Assembly: GCA_950022655.1 (NCBI GenBank)
Contig: OX465584.1
Location: 27,315,469 to 27,379,468, forward strand
Direction of reading: 5' to 3'
Length of the DNA: 64,000 nt
DNA from: Alentia gelatinosa
Taxonomy: Eukaryota > Annelida > Polychaeta > Phyllodocida > Polynoidae
Part shown: positions 1 through 11,285 of the stretch, piece by piece
How positions within the stretch are numbered: position 1 is the first letter of the stretch
How the letters are laid out: each line of letters begins with the position of its first letter
Notes under the pieces: model-generated
What the model was told of the DNA's origin: nothing
The model's database searches: none
What the model saw: only the letters and a program-made list of their open reading frames with translations
Translations under genes and position numbers: made by a program

Positions 1-1000
1 GATGAGGAAGGACCTAGCAGAACAAACCTCTGCCTGGGGGAGTGGCGATTTGACTCGAGTGACAGAAACGCCTCTATACACATGACCTATCTTTACATAA
101 AGATACTTAATGAATGGTCGACTATACGATGGTACAAAATAAGAATGCGAGTGTACTTTCTTCTCTGATAGTCATAACTTCTTTTCCTTAGTTGGGACGC
201 TCTATTATGGAAACAAGAAAATTAGTTCTAAAATGAAAGTGAACTTCCAAAAATTATAGTCAAGCAATATTAATTCCTCCAATGAAAACAAGATAACACC
301 AAACACGAATACTCATATGGGGTCTTAATCAGGCTCAATCTACATCCAGGACACAGGATAATGTTTCGCTCTACGGCTTTTCTGGCACGTTGAATTATGC
401 AGAAATATACTCTTCATCTCTCATTTCAAACTCTCGTTTATCATACCACACAATCATAAGCACGCTAGACATAAACATTTACATAAAACATGTGTTCACG
501 GCAGAAGAAGCTGTATTTCTTTTTTATGTTTTACCCCTCAGGGTACCTGGCTTCCGGTCACAAGGCAGGTGTCACAGCAGATAGGGACGACAATGGCGCA
601 TGCGTACCGACAACCACACTCACTTCCGGTGTACGGAGTCAGAGGGGGGGGGGGGGGTGTTACTCAATCAGTCTCACCTCTCACACACCCTGATACAATT
701 TTCTGGTGCTTACAACGGAGGTAAAGGACATAAAACCTTTATTTTCTATGAGGAGTCCAGGATCTGCCGCACATTTTACAATCCATCACCGACGTTTAGA
801 CCGGAGTCTTATCTGAGACTGAGAGGAGATTGGATTTAGGCCCAGATTCCAGGTCTCCCACATCGTTCAGCGGCCTCCACGCCCTACTTTGTGTGAGGGT
901 AAATTATGGTGAACTGCTTACAGAGAATAACACGTAAAGGCCATTATAGAGGATTTACGCTGGCAGGACAACACCGAAGGTTCAACTCCTACTTGATATC
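1..1000. other. no gene recognised
   Basis: Short unsupported frames only. There is a 14-bp poly-G run at 644-657. Confidence 0.5.
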
Positions 1001-1301
1001 ACAGGGCACCCTTAATCTGCCCGGCTTTATTGGAGCATAACGCTTGTTGTGTGACAGCTCGCCACCTTTGTAGTGCTCCGTCCCCAGCTGGCCTGTTCTG
1101 CGGGCTGACAGGGGCGTTACCCCCACAAGGACCCTTCACGTCTGATGAGCCGAACACAATGGGTCATCCCCAGGACCCGAGCCCCGACCAGCATTCCTGG
1201 GTCTGCTATACGACCGCCCCGGCACCTGGTCGGCGACTGGAGACGGCAACTCAGACCGAGGGTCGCCATGGAGATGGTGCTCGATGCTGTATTATAGTAA
1301 G

Positions 1302-1570
1302 GCCTGGGACCCACCAAAGCAGACATGGAATTCAGACCTCCCGATGCACCCTGACTCGCATTCAATTCAATGCAATCGTGCGTCGTACAGTGCGTGGTAA
1401 TACGCGTCCGTGTGCATGGGAAGTCCGATGGGCTCGGCCCTTTAGACCTGGAACCCACCAAACGCTGATACAGAAGTCAGACCTTCCGATGTACCCCGAC
1501 GCCTTTTTAATAATTCAATGCAGTTGTGCATCGTAGAGCGCGTCGTAAGGTGCGTCAGTGTGCATCGGAC
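1302..1570. repeat. degenerate tandem duplication, about 145-bp period
   Basis: CCTGGGACCCACCAAA (near 1303) and CCTGGAACCCACCAAA (near 1447) each start a unit. Each unit goes on through a GACCTYCCGATGYACCC block and a TCAATGCARTYGTGC block to GTGTGCATSGGA. The long open frame over it is therefore not evidence for a gene. Confidence 0.6.
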
Positions 1571-1608
1571 CCCCCCCCCCCCCCCCCCCCCCCCCCCACA
1601 CACACACA
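1570..1608. repeat. 28-bp poly-C run followed by (AC)n
   Basis: The longest single-base run in the window, directly joined to a short AC microsatellite. Confidence 0.9.
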
Positions 1609-2204
1609 CCTCGACTACAGTAGCGATATCTTACAATTCCCTGACATATGATGGCTTTTTACCAATCACTCTGTGCCTACATAGTGCGGCTTCCTCTAGT
1701 TTGTGTTATCATTGTTAGAAACGATGACACAATATGGCTGCAACTTACTTTAACATTCCTCGGTTTATAAAGATAAGTCATTATAAATGAAGGGAAGGCA
1801 TTCGTTACTAATTTGAAAAATGATCATGTGTTCTTCTTCCGAGGGGACTGATGGATTAATTAGTAGGAATATGATGCATTTAAACATTTCATGTTACGGA
1901 CTTATATTGGTCGGCTAAATCTTTAAATCATATAGCATAAAACACTCTCTTCGTATCGATTGATATGGGCATATGTTATCGGGCTTCTTGTCTTACTTTT
2001 CATATTATTTTGATTTTTTTTCTTTGGTGAATTCTCGGCCTATTTTACCTCGGACCACTTCACATTTCCCGTTTGGGCTGAATTCGACGTACAAATCAAA
2101 ACTGCGTCATCTTTATTCACTGTTTCTACAGAAGAACACAAAGAAAATCCCGCCCCGGCTTCTAGTGATGAAAAGAGTCACGGAAACACTTTGAAACACG
2201 CTGC

Positions 2205-2310
2205 ATACCCGGCCTCTCGCCGCGCCAACCGGCGGGCGGGCCGCCCCCTGGGAGGCGAGTCCCGGAGGTACCTCCCTCACTAGCAGGCACCACCTGGGCA
2301 CGCACTGCTC
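2205..2310. other. GC- and CpG-rich island
   Basis: About 100 bp of very GC-rich sequence (GCCGCGCCAACCGGCGGGCG) in an AT-rich setting. A possible promoter or regulatory island; no exon recognised. Confidence 0.3.
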
Positions 2311-2330
2311 GGCCTACAAGCCAACACTCC

Positions 2331-4800
2331 CAGGACCCTCCTATACATGCCCCTCTCCATCATGAATAGATAACGAAGGATTTGAGGCCCCCCTATTCAT
2401 ATACATCCAGGTGCGTTTATTGGATTTTTCCTCGTGTACTTTACGATTTATGTTTCTAATCTCTTCATCGTACATCTTTTATATTTGTTGGAAGATTTTG
2501 TTGTTGTTAGTTATAACTAAATGAAAGCAAACAAACGATTTACTCATGTAAATTTAGTTAGTTTGTGGACTGATGAGTAGTGTATAACAAGAGTTCATTA
2601 AATATGCAGATCCAATCTAAAGATGAGTCAACAAAAATGATACTCATAAACATTTATCAGACCAAACTGTTTTTACTTCACCTTTGGTAGGTATTTGACA
2701 TTCGCTCATGACTTATGTAATCCATTTGCAATGTATTGGAAATATTTGGCCTACAATTAAATCTGATTAAAGCCTACAAAACACCAACACCACTTATCAA
2801 CACCTGTCGCCCGGTCTCCATCAATCTGGTCGTTGGAGAGACTTTATAGACCCGGATTTATGCCTCCAATCTACTCACTAAAGCCGAATGTAGCTGATCA
2901 CAGTCTGTCCTTTTACAAAGTAATCTCCTAAGCATTCTGTAAACATATAATGCTGATCTGAGGGAGGGACATACATGTATAAAGACAATGGCCATTTTCA
3001 AATCCACTTGCCAATATCTTGATTATATCAAAAGGGTTAGTCATTTCTCCTAATTATCATCGTCGAGTATAATTACGGATTTGTAAAGTGTGGAACGTGG
3101 ACACAATGGAGGCCAGTCTGACGACAAATCGGGCAGAATCGGATATGTGATAATTGTAGTCGTTTCCATGTCGTATAGGCTCCATATACAGAGAATAACA
3201 AAGTATAAAAGTCGATACTTTATCAAAGCAGTCATAGCTGCTAGAGAAACATTAGACTAGCCTCTGTCCCTGTGTCCTACTCCTACTGCTGCCTACCGCC
3301 ACCGCACGCCCTCCTTACCCCTCCACCTACTCTCCCCTTGGCCTGGCTGATTCCTGAGCCAGTCAGAGGAACCTTACACATTATAATTCATTTTATTCAT
3401 TGAATTTATGTTCATAATCAAAGACTTGAGCAAGTCTAGAGAAACATATGTAGCCTCACGCAACCAATGCCAATCCGGTATGAAATAAGACACAGTCAGT
3501 ACTCCCATAGCGCACACAAAACCTGAAACAAAGCCAAATGCCGACTTCACAGATATATGAAGCAAGGCTCAGCCAAGATCTAGTACAGTTACTGCATTCA
3601 GAGGAGCCAATGCCGACCCCTCGGTTGTCTCTGTGTGTTTCTCTGTGGTTTCTCCGCTGTGCATCGGTTAGAATCGGAGTGTTTAAAGTTTCAAGGGTTT
3701 GTGAACCTAGACAAAACCTACTGGAGTGTTTAATGATGAATACACAATTATTGCCTTTCATGTGATACTGAAATACTTTATTGTATGGGAATTCCACTTC
3801 TGCCGATATTCTCATCTTGTTTAAGAAAGATATCAATCTATTTTGAATACATTAGATTATAGAGAGTATATTTAGTTTTTATGTCCCTTACAAAGTCCTT
3901 TGTACATGTTCTATTACAGGAATTCTATTCTGAAACTGGACATCCTACTTGGAAAAAGCTGTATCATAATTCAGATATGGTGTAGTCAGCTTGTCAAATG
4001 GGAGCAAAATTTATGTATTTTCACAGAAAGCACCTTGTTTGAACAATTACTCTTACACAGGTATTGGCTGGCCCACTGCCTTGCCCTGAGGGGGTATAGC
4101 TGTTGCTGGGTTAGAAAGCAGGCAGAGTATGATCCACTCTCTCTGGCGGAATAAACACAACTGTTCCCTCCTGTCTCTGCTGACATAATTCCGAGTATTA
4201 GATTAAAGTCATTCACGCCACGTCGTTGAAATTCAAAGCAACCAACGCTCTACTAATCTGTGGACACGGAAAAAATCTGTCACGAATGTTTCATCCACTG
4301 AGCTGGAACAATTTTGCTGTGGAAGTTGCATGGCAGGATATCAACCCTGGCCTGTCATGTCAAAAAGGCAGACTTCCAGTTATAATATGACCTGGTCACA
4401 TATCAGATATTCTAATGCATACATGACTTATATATGTGACTCTTTCATCCGTTTCTGATATCTGTGTAAACTTCTTTCTCATCCTGTTAGGTAATGAGGC
4501 CAACTTGCTGATGCAACCACCTCCCATAAAGACTACCTATCTTCAGACCGAAATGCAAAATCTGCTCTCAATAATGCGACCAGTCGAATGTCTTGGGCCA
4601 AGATTCTTTTCGTTTGACACTTTTTAAAGTATTTGTGACGAGTGCCACAGCTAATAACTGAGAAACATTCAATGGTTTTGAATGTAAATGTTTTCTATAT
4701 GCTAGTAGATGTTTTATAATCATAATAATACTTTCATTTGTAATAACTATATGTTAGACAGACCTGGTTCGCTGTTTTCCTGAATGCTGTTTTCAACATA
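2331..4800. other. no gene recognised, AT-leaning
   Basis: I see no repeat structure or exon. The frames at 3456-3836 and 3900-4154 lack splice or homology support. Confidence 0.4.
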
Positions 4801-4837
4801 AGTCGTCATTCTGTCAATCGAGGTGTATCTATTACCA

Positions 4838-5122
4838 TAGCCCTAATAAAAAACGCCATAGGCTTAACATGGGATTTCTTTATGTCACGGGTGTGACATA
4901 AAGTGTTGTCTATGCCAATACTTTCTAATACTGAAAAAATGTGGAAACGGGGTAGGATAAAATCTAGCAACACTCGTTTGAGTTATAGTTTACCTCGTTT
5001 GAGTTATAGTTTACTTATGTCACTCATTTTGTGGGCTCTGCAATATCACTCGTCTTCGACTCGTGAAATTATGGAGCCCACAAAATGCGTGACATAAATA
5101 AACCCAGACTCAAACTCGTGAC
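4838..5122 (-). mobile_element. hairpin-MITE family, copy D (inverted)
   Basis: Minus-strand copy. The TIR module spans CCCTAATAAAAAACGCCATAG (4840) to GGGGTAGGATAAA (4949-4961). The hairpin arms GTTTACTTATGTCACTCATT... and ...GCGTGACATAAATAAAC follow, with loop CGAGTCGAAGACGAG on the minus strand. An internal hairpin CTTTATGTCAC/GTGACATAAAG repeats the arm motif. A 21-bp tandem duplication (about 4973-5015) lies at the arm base. Confidence 0.65.
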
Positions 5123-5125
5123 GTC

Positions 5126-6090
5126 TCTTCATAGTATTTCACAATGATCTCTCAGTACTGCGAGCCCCTCTTTAATGCAATCATCTTGGCACAGTCCCTT
5201 AGGTGGACGCAATAGCGGGAGTCTGTATGCATCTATACGTGTAGAGTCAGTGCACAAAGCCGGCCACGGAGCAGTGGTTATCTTCAGATGAAAGAACGCT
5301 CCTCTCCTACCTTTTTTATAACCAAGGTGTATTTAGTGTATACGACGGCCCTGAATTCTATTCAATAGGCGGATGTCATGATGGAGTGGGGATTATATGT
5401 TTGCGGTGGAGCTTGTGGTTTCACGAAATGACTTTGTGGTGGAGATTGACGACCTGTGCGTGTTTCGTGAGAGTGTGGCGATTAGTGTTAGCGGCCAAGT
5501 GCTGAGACTGCCTCCTGACCACACGACTCCACCGTGCCCGTACATCTGAATACAAGTGCTGAAAAAAATAACTGACGTGAAAATAAACCACCAAAGTGTG
5601 TTAGTAGCTCCCGTGGATATAACGCCAACCTCATAAAAAGGTGTGTGATTCGATCACCGGTAAAATCTGAATAATGTACGAGACATTAACAGCGAAACCT
5701 GGCTTCACCCGACAGGACGGGCTCATTCATTTAGTCAGGCCGGCCTCGAGCCATGCAAGAGCGATCTCATTCCGCAGAAATAACTTCTACATCGCAAAAC
5801 CATTCATTTACTGCGTATTTAGTGACTACATACATCTTCATATATACCGCTAGGGTGGACTACGACTGACAGAAACACCAAGGATGCCAACAAAAAATAT
5901 TTCTTGTTTTACTGGGGATTACTTTTTCATTTATTAATCTGATTTTTTCCGGAATCTGCAGTGACGCAGAATGATGCATGTCTGGTGGTAAGTCAGTCAT
6001 CGCTAGTCGCCCAGGGGTGAATTCTAGTCTAATGGGATGAGAGGCGTGCAGACCTCACGGGTATACACAGGAGAGTGAAGATATTCCCTG
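5126..6090. other. no feature recognised
   Basis: Mixed-composition sequence without repeats that I could match inside the window. Confidence 0.4.
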
Positions 6091-6092
6091 AC

Positions 6093-6615
6093 ACTTTCCA
6101 AGCATATATTCTACACCCTGCTTGTATCTCTGCGCCAAGGTACCTGTTTGCGACAAAATTTGTCCCATGTGCCAATTTTTCATAAATCTTATATGTACCG
6201 TAAAGACTAATTTGTGTTCTATTTGTAAAAGAGACATACATATTGTAAAGTAAGTATTATACACTAATTCCTTTTGTTTGTGATGTCAAATCAGGCAGTC
6301 TCTGAAATTAATTTTCTGAGTGGAAAAAAACCCTGATGCGGTGCGGGATTTTGATTTATCAACTAAATGTCATGTGTTCATTCCAAGCGGCAGTCTCCCC
6401 AACTGTGGGACCACACTTTACAGGCTTATAGCTGAAGGACCGTCTACTGGATTAGCAGTAAAGCTAATGCTAACGTTCTTTCCACTATCACAATATATTC
6501 CTGATTTGTATTCAAATCGGTTTGATACCCTTGTTTCATAGCCGGACTGCAGCTTCGTTTCCTCTTCCTCTATATCACGTGACTGGGTTGGAGCAGAGAT
6601 TGGTAAGCTCAAGCG
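6093..6615 (+). repeat. interspersed repeat R1, copy 1
   Basis: Shares CCCTGCTTGTATCTCTG, AAATTTGTCCCATG, ATGTCATGTGTTC, CCAACTGTGG and GCAGAGATTGGTAAGC, in the same order and orientation, with 18893-19370. No coding potential recognised. Confidence 0.6.
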
Positions 6616-8030
6616 GCACCATGGATCTGCGGGGAGAGATATTCCCTGAGTGCCAGAGGACCACATACCTCTCCACGCCCTGCGCCCGGAGACACCCGAC
6701 TGCGCATGCCCTGAACGCTTGAGACGCAACCGTTGTCCGTTATTGCAGGAAAGGGAATTAACCGTCTGCTAATTAGCCGACTGTGCTGCCATCTGGGTCT
6801 CCCAAAGTAGCGATCTGGCTTTATCTATAGAGAGGTATACTGCTCAGTCCTTACATGTAGTCGGCATGTCTGTATGTTGTAACCCTTGGAAAATACAGTT
6901 AATATTATCATCTACTACATGTCTATCTAAAAAAACTATGATTCTGGTAGAATCCGATTGGAGTGCCTCCCACACATACAGACAGAGTGAACCAGACCTA
7001 GGCATAGAATACTTTTAAATATGATTCCTGTGATTATTATTAACGAGATGATCAAAGTTATGTTCATATTTAGGATGCATTCTGCAACCGCAGAGCAGAG
7101 ACATACTGGCTCATTAAATTACCGTTGATCTGCGGCTTTGAATGTCCTTGGGGGGTCTCGGATGTAGATGTATATGCCATCCCTGCCATGATGGATAAGT
7201 CTGTAGAGGGATGTTTTATTGGCTGATCTAATAAACCTGTATCAGAGATCAGGCCAAAGCCAGTTCCTGAAATCAGTCCTGCCAGTTTGTCTCTATCTAG
7301 TCTGTATGAGGTTAACCTCTTCCTGCAAAATAACACAAGAGCAGCAAAGTTCTAACATGCTCTTCAAATTCCAACATATTAATCGTTTTATATTCACCAA
7401 TGAAAATGTATAATCATATACATGTATATATAATAAGAGTTACTTAAGTCATGAAATCATCATGGCTGGGGCTGAGCCCATGAGCAGCCATGTCCACAAT
7501 TCAGCGAGATAAACAGATGTTTCATGGCTCATGAGATCTCTAATTTCGTCTCCCTTCTCGTATTTATAGTCATGCATGGTTTCTTTATAATCCATATTTC
7601 CATATCTGCCATCTGACAAAGTATGACACGTCATACCATAGGACACTACCCTCAGACCCCACCTCCCTGCCTCCTCTTGAACTCCCGTTTCTCCACTGCC
7701 AAGCGGGGCCCAGCTTCCATAATCTGTTTTTAATTGTGTGTTTATAAATATCAGATATTGAACTAGACAAGGACAAAAATATAAACATCAAACCGAGAAC
7801 TGATGTCGTCAGTTTCACGAATACGATGCATTTATGGCATTCCCGTGGTTTCGTATAAAGAGTAGCAATGTACATGTAGAATGGGACAAAGGCTCAGATC
7901 TCAGACGAGTGGTGAGGGAGTTGAATCGGGTCGGCCATCCACCTGCACGAGGGCAAACCCCAGTGAGGGCAGTTAGAACCTTCATCGCTCTATATACGAA
8001 GAGTGGGGCCGTAATTACAGTAGATTAGTG
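6616..8030. other. no feature recognised
   Basis: Intergenic-like sequence between repeat R1 and the reverse transcriptase fragment. Confidence 0.4.
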
Positions 8031-8038
8031 TAGAAGAG

Positions 8039-8228
8039 AACAGAGACTAGCCACTACTTCCCACCTTCTTTGCGATCTGCAAAATCCAAAGTAAAATTTA
8101 AGTTGTCTTGTGCCATATCTGAGACAGTGAAGAAGTCTCCCTTTTGGAGAGGAGTTGATGCCTGGGACAAACATATATCGGCCGCTCAGGCAAGTGAGTC
8201 CGTGAAATCCTTCAGACAGCATGTGTAA
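8039..8228 (+). pseudogene. non-LTR retrotransposon reverse transcriptase, C-terminal fragment
   Basis: An open frame without its own start ends at TAA 8226-8228. It reads ..TSHYFPPSLRSAKSKVKF..., then ETVKKSPFWRGVDAWD, then SVKSFRQHV. This Arg-rich strand, W-x-x-x-x-x-W block and final FxxH/K pattern is the usual C-terminus of jockey/CR1-type endonuclease-reverse transcriptase ORFs. Everything 5' of it is missing (5' truncation is typical). The 3' UTR continues to about 8395. Confidence 0.6.
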
Positions 8229-8395
8229 ACTCATCTCACTCATCACTGCCATCATTACAGTCATATTTTCTATATTGTATTTATAATTTATGACTACTGT
8301 ATTACTGTAAACCCATATATATACATATGTTGCGTGTTACGTTGTAACTGAAAAACTCGCTTTGGCGAGAGTTTGCAATAAAGAAATTTAGAAAA
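8229..8395 (+). mobile_element. 3' UTR and tail of the truncated non-LTR element
   Basis: After the stop codon there are about 165 nt ending in a CTCGCTTTGGCGAG hairpin and GCAATAAAGAAATTT. A short hairpin and AATAAA-like tail at the 3' end is common in non-LTR retrotransposons, where it is recognised by the RT. Confidence 0.5.
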
Positions 8396-9775
8396 TAATC
8401 TACAAGATGGATACAACCCTTCATGTGCCTACATCAATGCAGACATGTAATCTCAGTTTAAATCTCAGCAATCAAAGGTTTGATAGAACTCCGTATACAC
8501 CCCCGTTATAGATGAACCTTCACACACAGTCTAAGTTGGTTGTTAATGATATTAATTTATTGGTTCTGAGTCGACTTAGTCATTATAGATTATAGTACCC
8601 TAGTCGACTCCCAGGTGGCGCGTCGATCTGTTCGTTAATACATCAGTGCTGCAGCTGTCAGCATTCAAGACCAGTTATGGGAATATCACATATATACAAA
8701 TGTTCAGTCATTGTACTGTGAGACATCTGCCAGTCTGAAATGAGTCATATATATATATAGATATAAATGTTTTACTAAGATGTTCCTAACATTTCGCGGT
8801 GCACACATCAGTCTCACCTGTCATCTGAAAGAAACCGATTTGAAATTTGAAAGGGTAGCAAAAAGGACGATAGAAATGTCAGTCCTGATCTATATATATA
8901 AATGAATATACTCTAATTAAATGTGTAGAATATCTTGTGATGTATATAGCCATGCATTATATATATACTATATATTAAAATTTCGATGTATTTTCCAGTT
9001 TCACTCCATACCTACAATGGTGATGATGGTAGACCGCATTGTACTGTTACAAGCGAATCATTTCCAATAAAAAAAAAATTAAAAAAATTAAAAAAAACTC
9101 TGGTTCCAGTTTCATATTCAACGTAATCAGGTTAAGATCGTCAATATTACATGGTTCACTGAACGTATGCTGTCTTCTGAGAATTTAGCAACTCCATAAA
9201 GTGCTGATTACACCAACACACAAGACATAGCAAGATTAGTCCCGATTTGGTTGTCTTGCTAGATACTGCTAGGTTTTGAATAATCGCATGCACATTTGCC
9301 GCGATGTGTCTTGAGATGTCGTGGTGGTGGAGCACCAAAACACACCACACGACACAGCGCGCTACGTATCGTGACATAGGAGGTACGACATATCACGAAA
9401 CTGTAAGACACTACAAGACATACCAAGACATACCACGGCAGATCCATCGCGTTGGTGGAACCAGGCCTGAAGACCCGAACACAGCTAATCCTGAACAAGC
9501 AAACCCAGGACAATGTGCAGGTTGACTGTGCGCATAGGTTTCAACGAGTAGAGAGGAAAACTTTATACTAACCAGGGATGTCAGTTTTGTTTTGTGTTGG
9601 AAGAGCGGAAAACTTTCATCCCTGAACCATTTACTACTATTCCTTTGACCTCGAGCGTTCGGTCGTGAGAAATTATATTTGACAAAACTTTCTTGAACGT
9701 GACCATATTTGGCGGATTTCTGCGCTTTTTTTGTCTAGTTTTGTACCGTGCTGAGCTGCCAACGACTGATTCACG
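8396..9775. other. AT-rich intergenic-like sequence
   Basis: Short TA-rich runs (8740-8760, 8890-8975), an A-rich stretch at 9069-9100, and a small degenerate ACAAGACATACC repeat at 9408-9440. No gene seen. Confidence 0.4.
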
Positions 9776-9779
9776 TCGG

Positions 9780-10135
9780 AAGTGTGTGGTCGTGCGCCGT
9801 GCGGTGACCGGGTGACGATGCGTCACGTCAGTCTTATCACGTGTGTGACACGAGCAGTGACTTGTCAGACAAGTCAGGCCTCACACTCCAGACGTGAGAA
9901 TCGCGTACACTCTCACCTCCCCGCACTTCCCAGACACCCCCAACACACCAGCGTGCCATCCTCACAGCTGACCCTTTTGTCATCACCCCCACCCCCACCC
10001 AAACACCCACCCAGCCAGCCCGGGCGTGCTTGGCTGATCTTACACGCTTCATTGCATAGAACTGTTCCAGACGAGTGCGCATGCGTTACGAACGGCGTGA
10101 CGTCACAAAAGGTCGCGCGTGCGCACTGAGAGATG
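9780..10135. promoter_or_regulatory. CpG-rich promoter-like region with CRE and NRF1-like sites
   Basis: Within 60 bp lie GTGCGCATGCGT (10075-10086, NRF1-like), a full CRE TGACGTCA (10098-10105) and GCGCGTGCGCAC (10115-10126, NRF1-like). The preceding 250 bp are CpG-rich. This combination is typical of TATA-less promoters, but no first exon was identified on either strand. Confidence 0.4.
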
Positions 10136-11040
10136 CGGGACGCTGATGGATTTTTTTACCTCATCCCGACCCACATTTTTGTGCGTGTCAAACAGATTTC
10201 TCCAAACAAGATGTAATTGTTGGGGGTGCTTGAAGTTGAAAAACTCCGTCAAATTAACGGTGTCACTGAGGCAGGAGCGGCTAATTGCGAGGCTTGTTCA
10301 ACGTTAACTCCGCAAAATGCACTGTAGAGCAGGAGTCGACATAGGAACTGGGTCGGAAAGGGAGAGGCAGATATCTGGGTTATGTCAGAGTCAAATTGGC
10401 TCAGTAAGAAAGTCGTAATACACACTTAATCGTCCGTAATTGTACCATTGTCTCCCCTGCCAAAATATCCTGGAGCAAAAACTCTATTTCAAGGACTAAT
10501 TCCCAATGATTGTTCGATTCCAAGGCCATTACTGAACGTTTGTTGTTCCTTAAAGTATTTACATTTAGTGTTGGTGAGTATTCTGGGTCGTACATCTCGG
10601 GTAGACGAGTAAATAAATGTAAGTTTTTTCTGTCAATATTTAGTCTTCTCATACCAATATTCAAAACACACTGTTTGCCCTGATCATGCTTAAGATGTAA
10701 ACAAAAACATCATTTTGGCTGTAGGTGATACAAATGAGAGAACTGAGTGTGAGGGTAGGTTGGACTTTGAATGTTGGGCTCCACCATGCCCAGTGATGGT
10801 GTTTATTCATGTTGTGTCTATTTACCCGTGGTTACCATACAGGGAGGCCTTGTGTTTCACGGGTTACTGTTCGCCTGTCCCTGCATGCGAAAAGCGAACC
10901 CGAACTGTGAGGCCCTTCCCTCGTGGGGTTAAATTTCTCTGTGAGCGTGGGACACGCTCAGAAACGCTGTTTAGCTTAGGAAAAGGTTATACATGTACTT
11001 TCAGCGTGCTGCAAACACTATCCTTTCAATATCTGTATGC
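10136..11040. other. no gene recognised downstream of the CpG-rich region
   Basis: The frame at 10715-11083 has no domain, splice or codon support. A small hairpin GAGCGTG/CACGCTC lies near 10944-10960. Confidence 0.35.
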
Positions 11041-11044
11041 CAAA

Positions 11045-11285
11045 TCTGTGACATTGGTAAGATACAAAGGACCAGTATCTTAGTGTAGTGCCCAGCTGAC
11101 CATGACCAATCACTACATAGCTAACTACCTCGGAGGTAGAAGTGCCTGGTTGGCTGTTGGCAGGCGGATTACAGCAGATGATCCACTGAGTGGATAAAAG
11201 CCAAACTATTTTATATGTTTTTCTAAATAATTCTACACTCATTCATCAATGATGAACTTACCATTTGTTCCAAGTTATGTTTGCA
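11045..11285 (+). repeat. interspersed repeat R2, copy 1
   Basis: Anchors TGCCCAGCTGACCATGACCAATCAC and ACACTCATTCATCAATGATGAAC recur at 23630-24040 (direct) and 24715-24965 (inverted). Confidence 0.6.

Noticed and set aside
1030..1536. 168-codon plus-strand frame and 114-codon minus-strand frame
   Set aside because: Open on both strands over a degenerate tandem duplication; no domain, splice or composition support.
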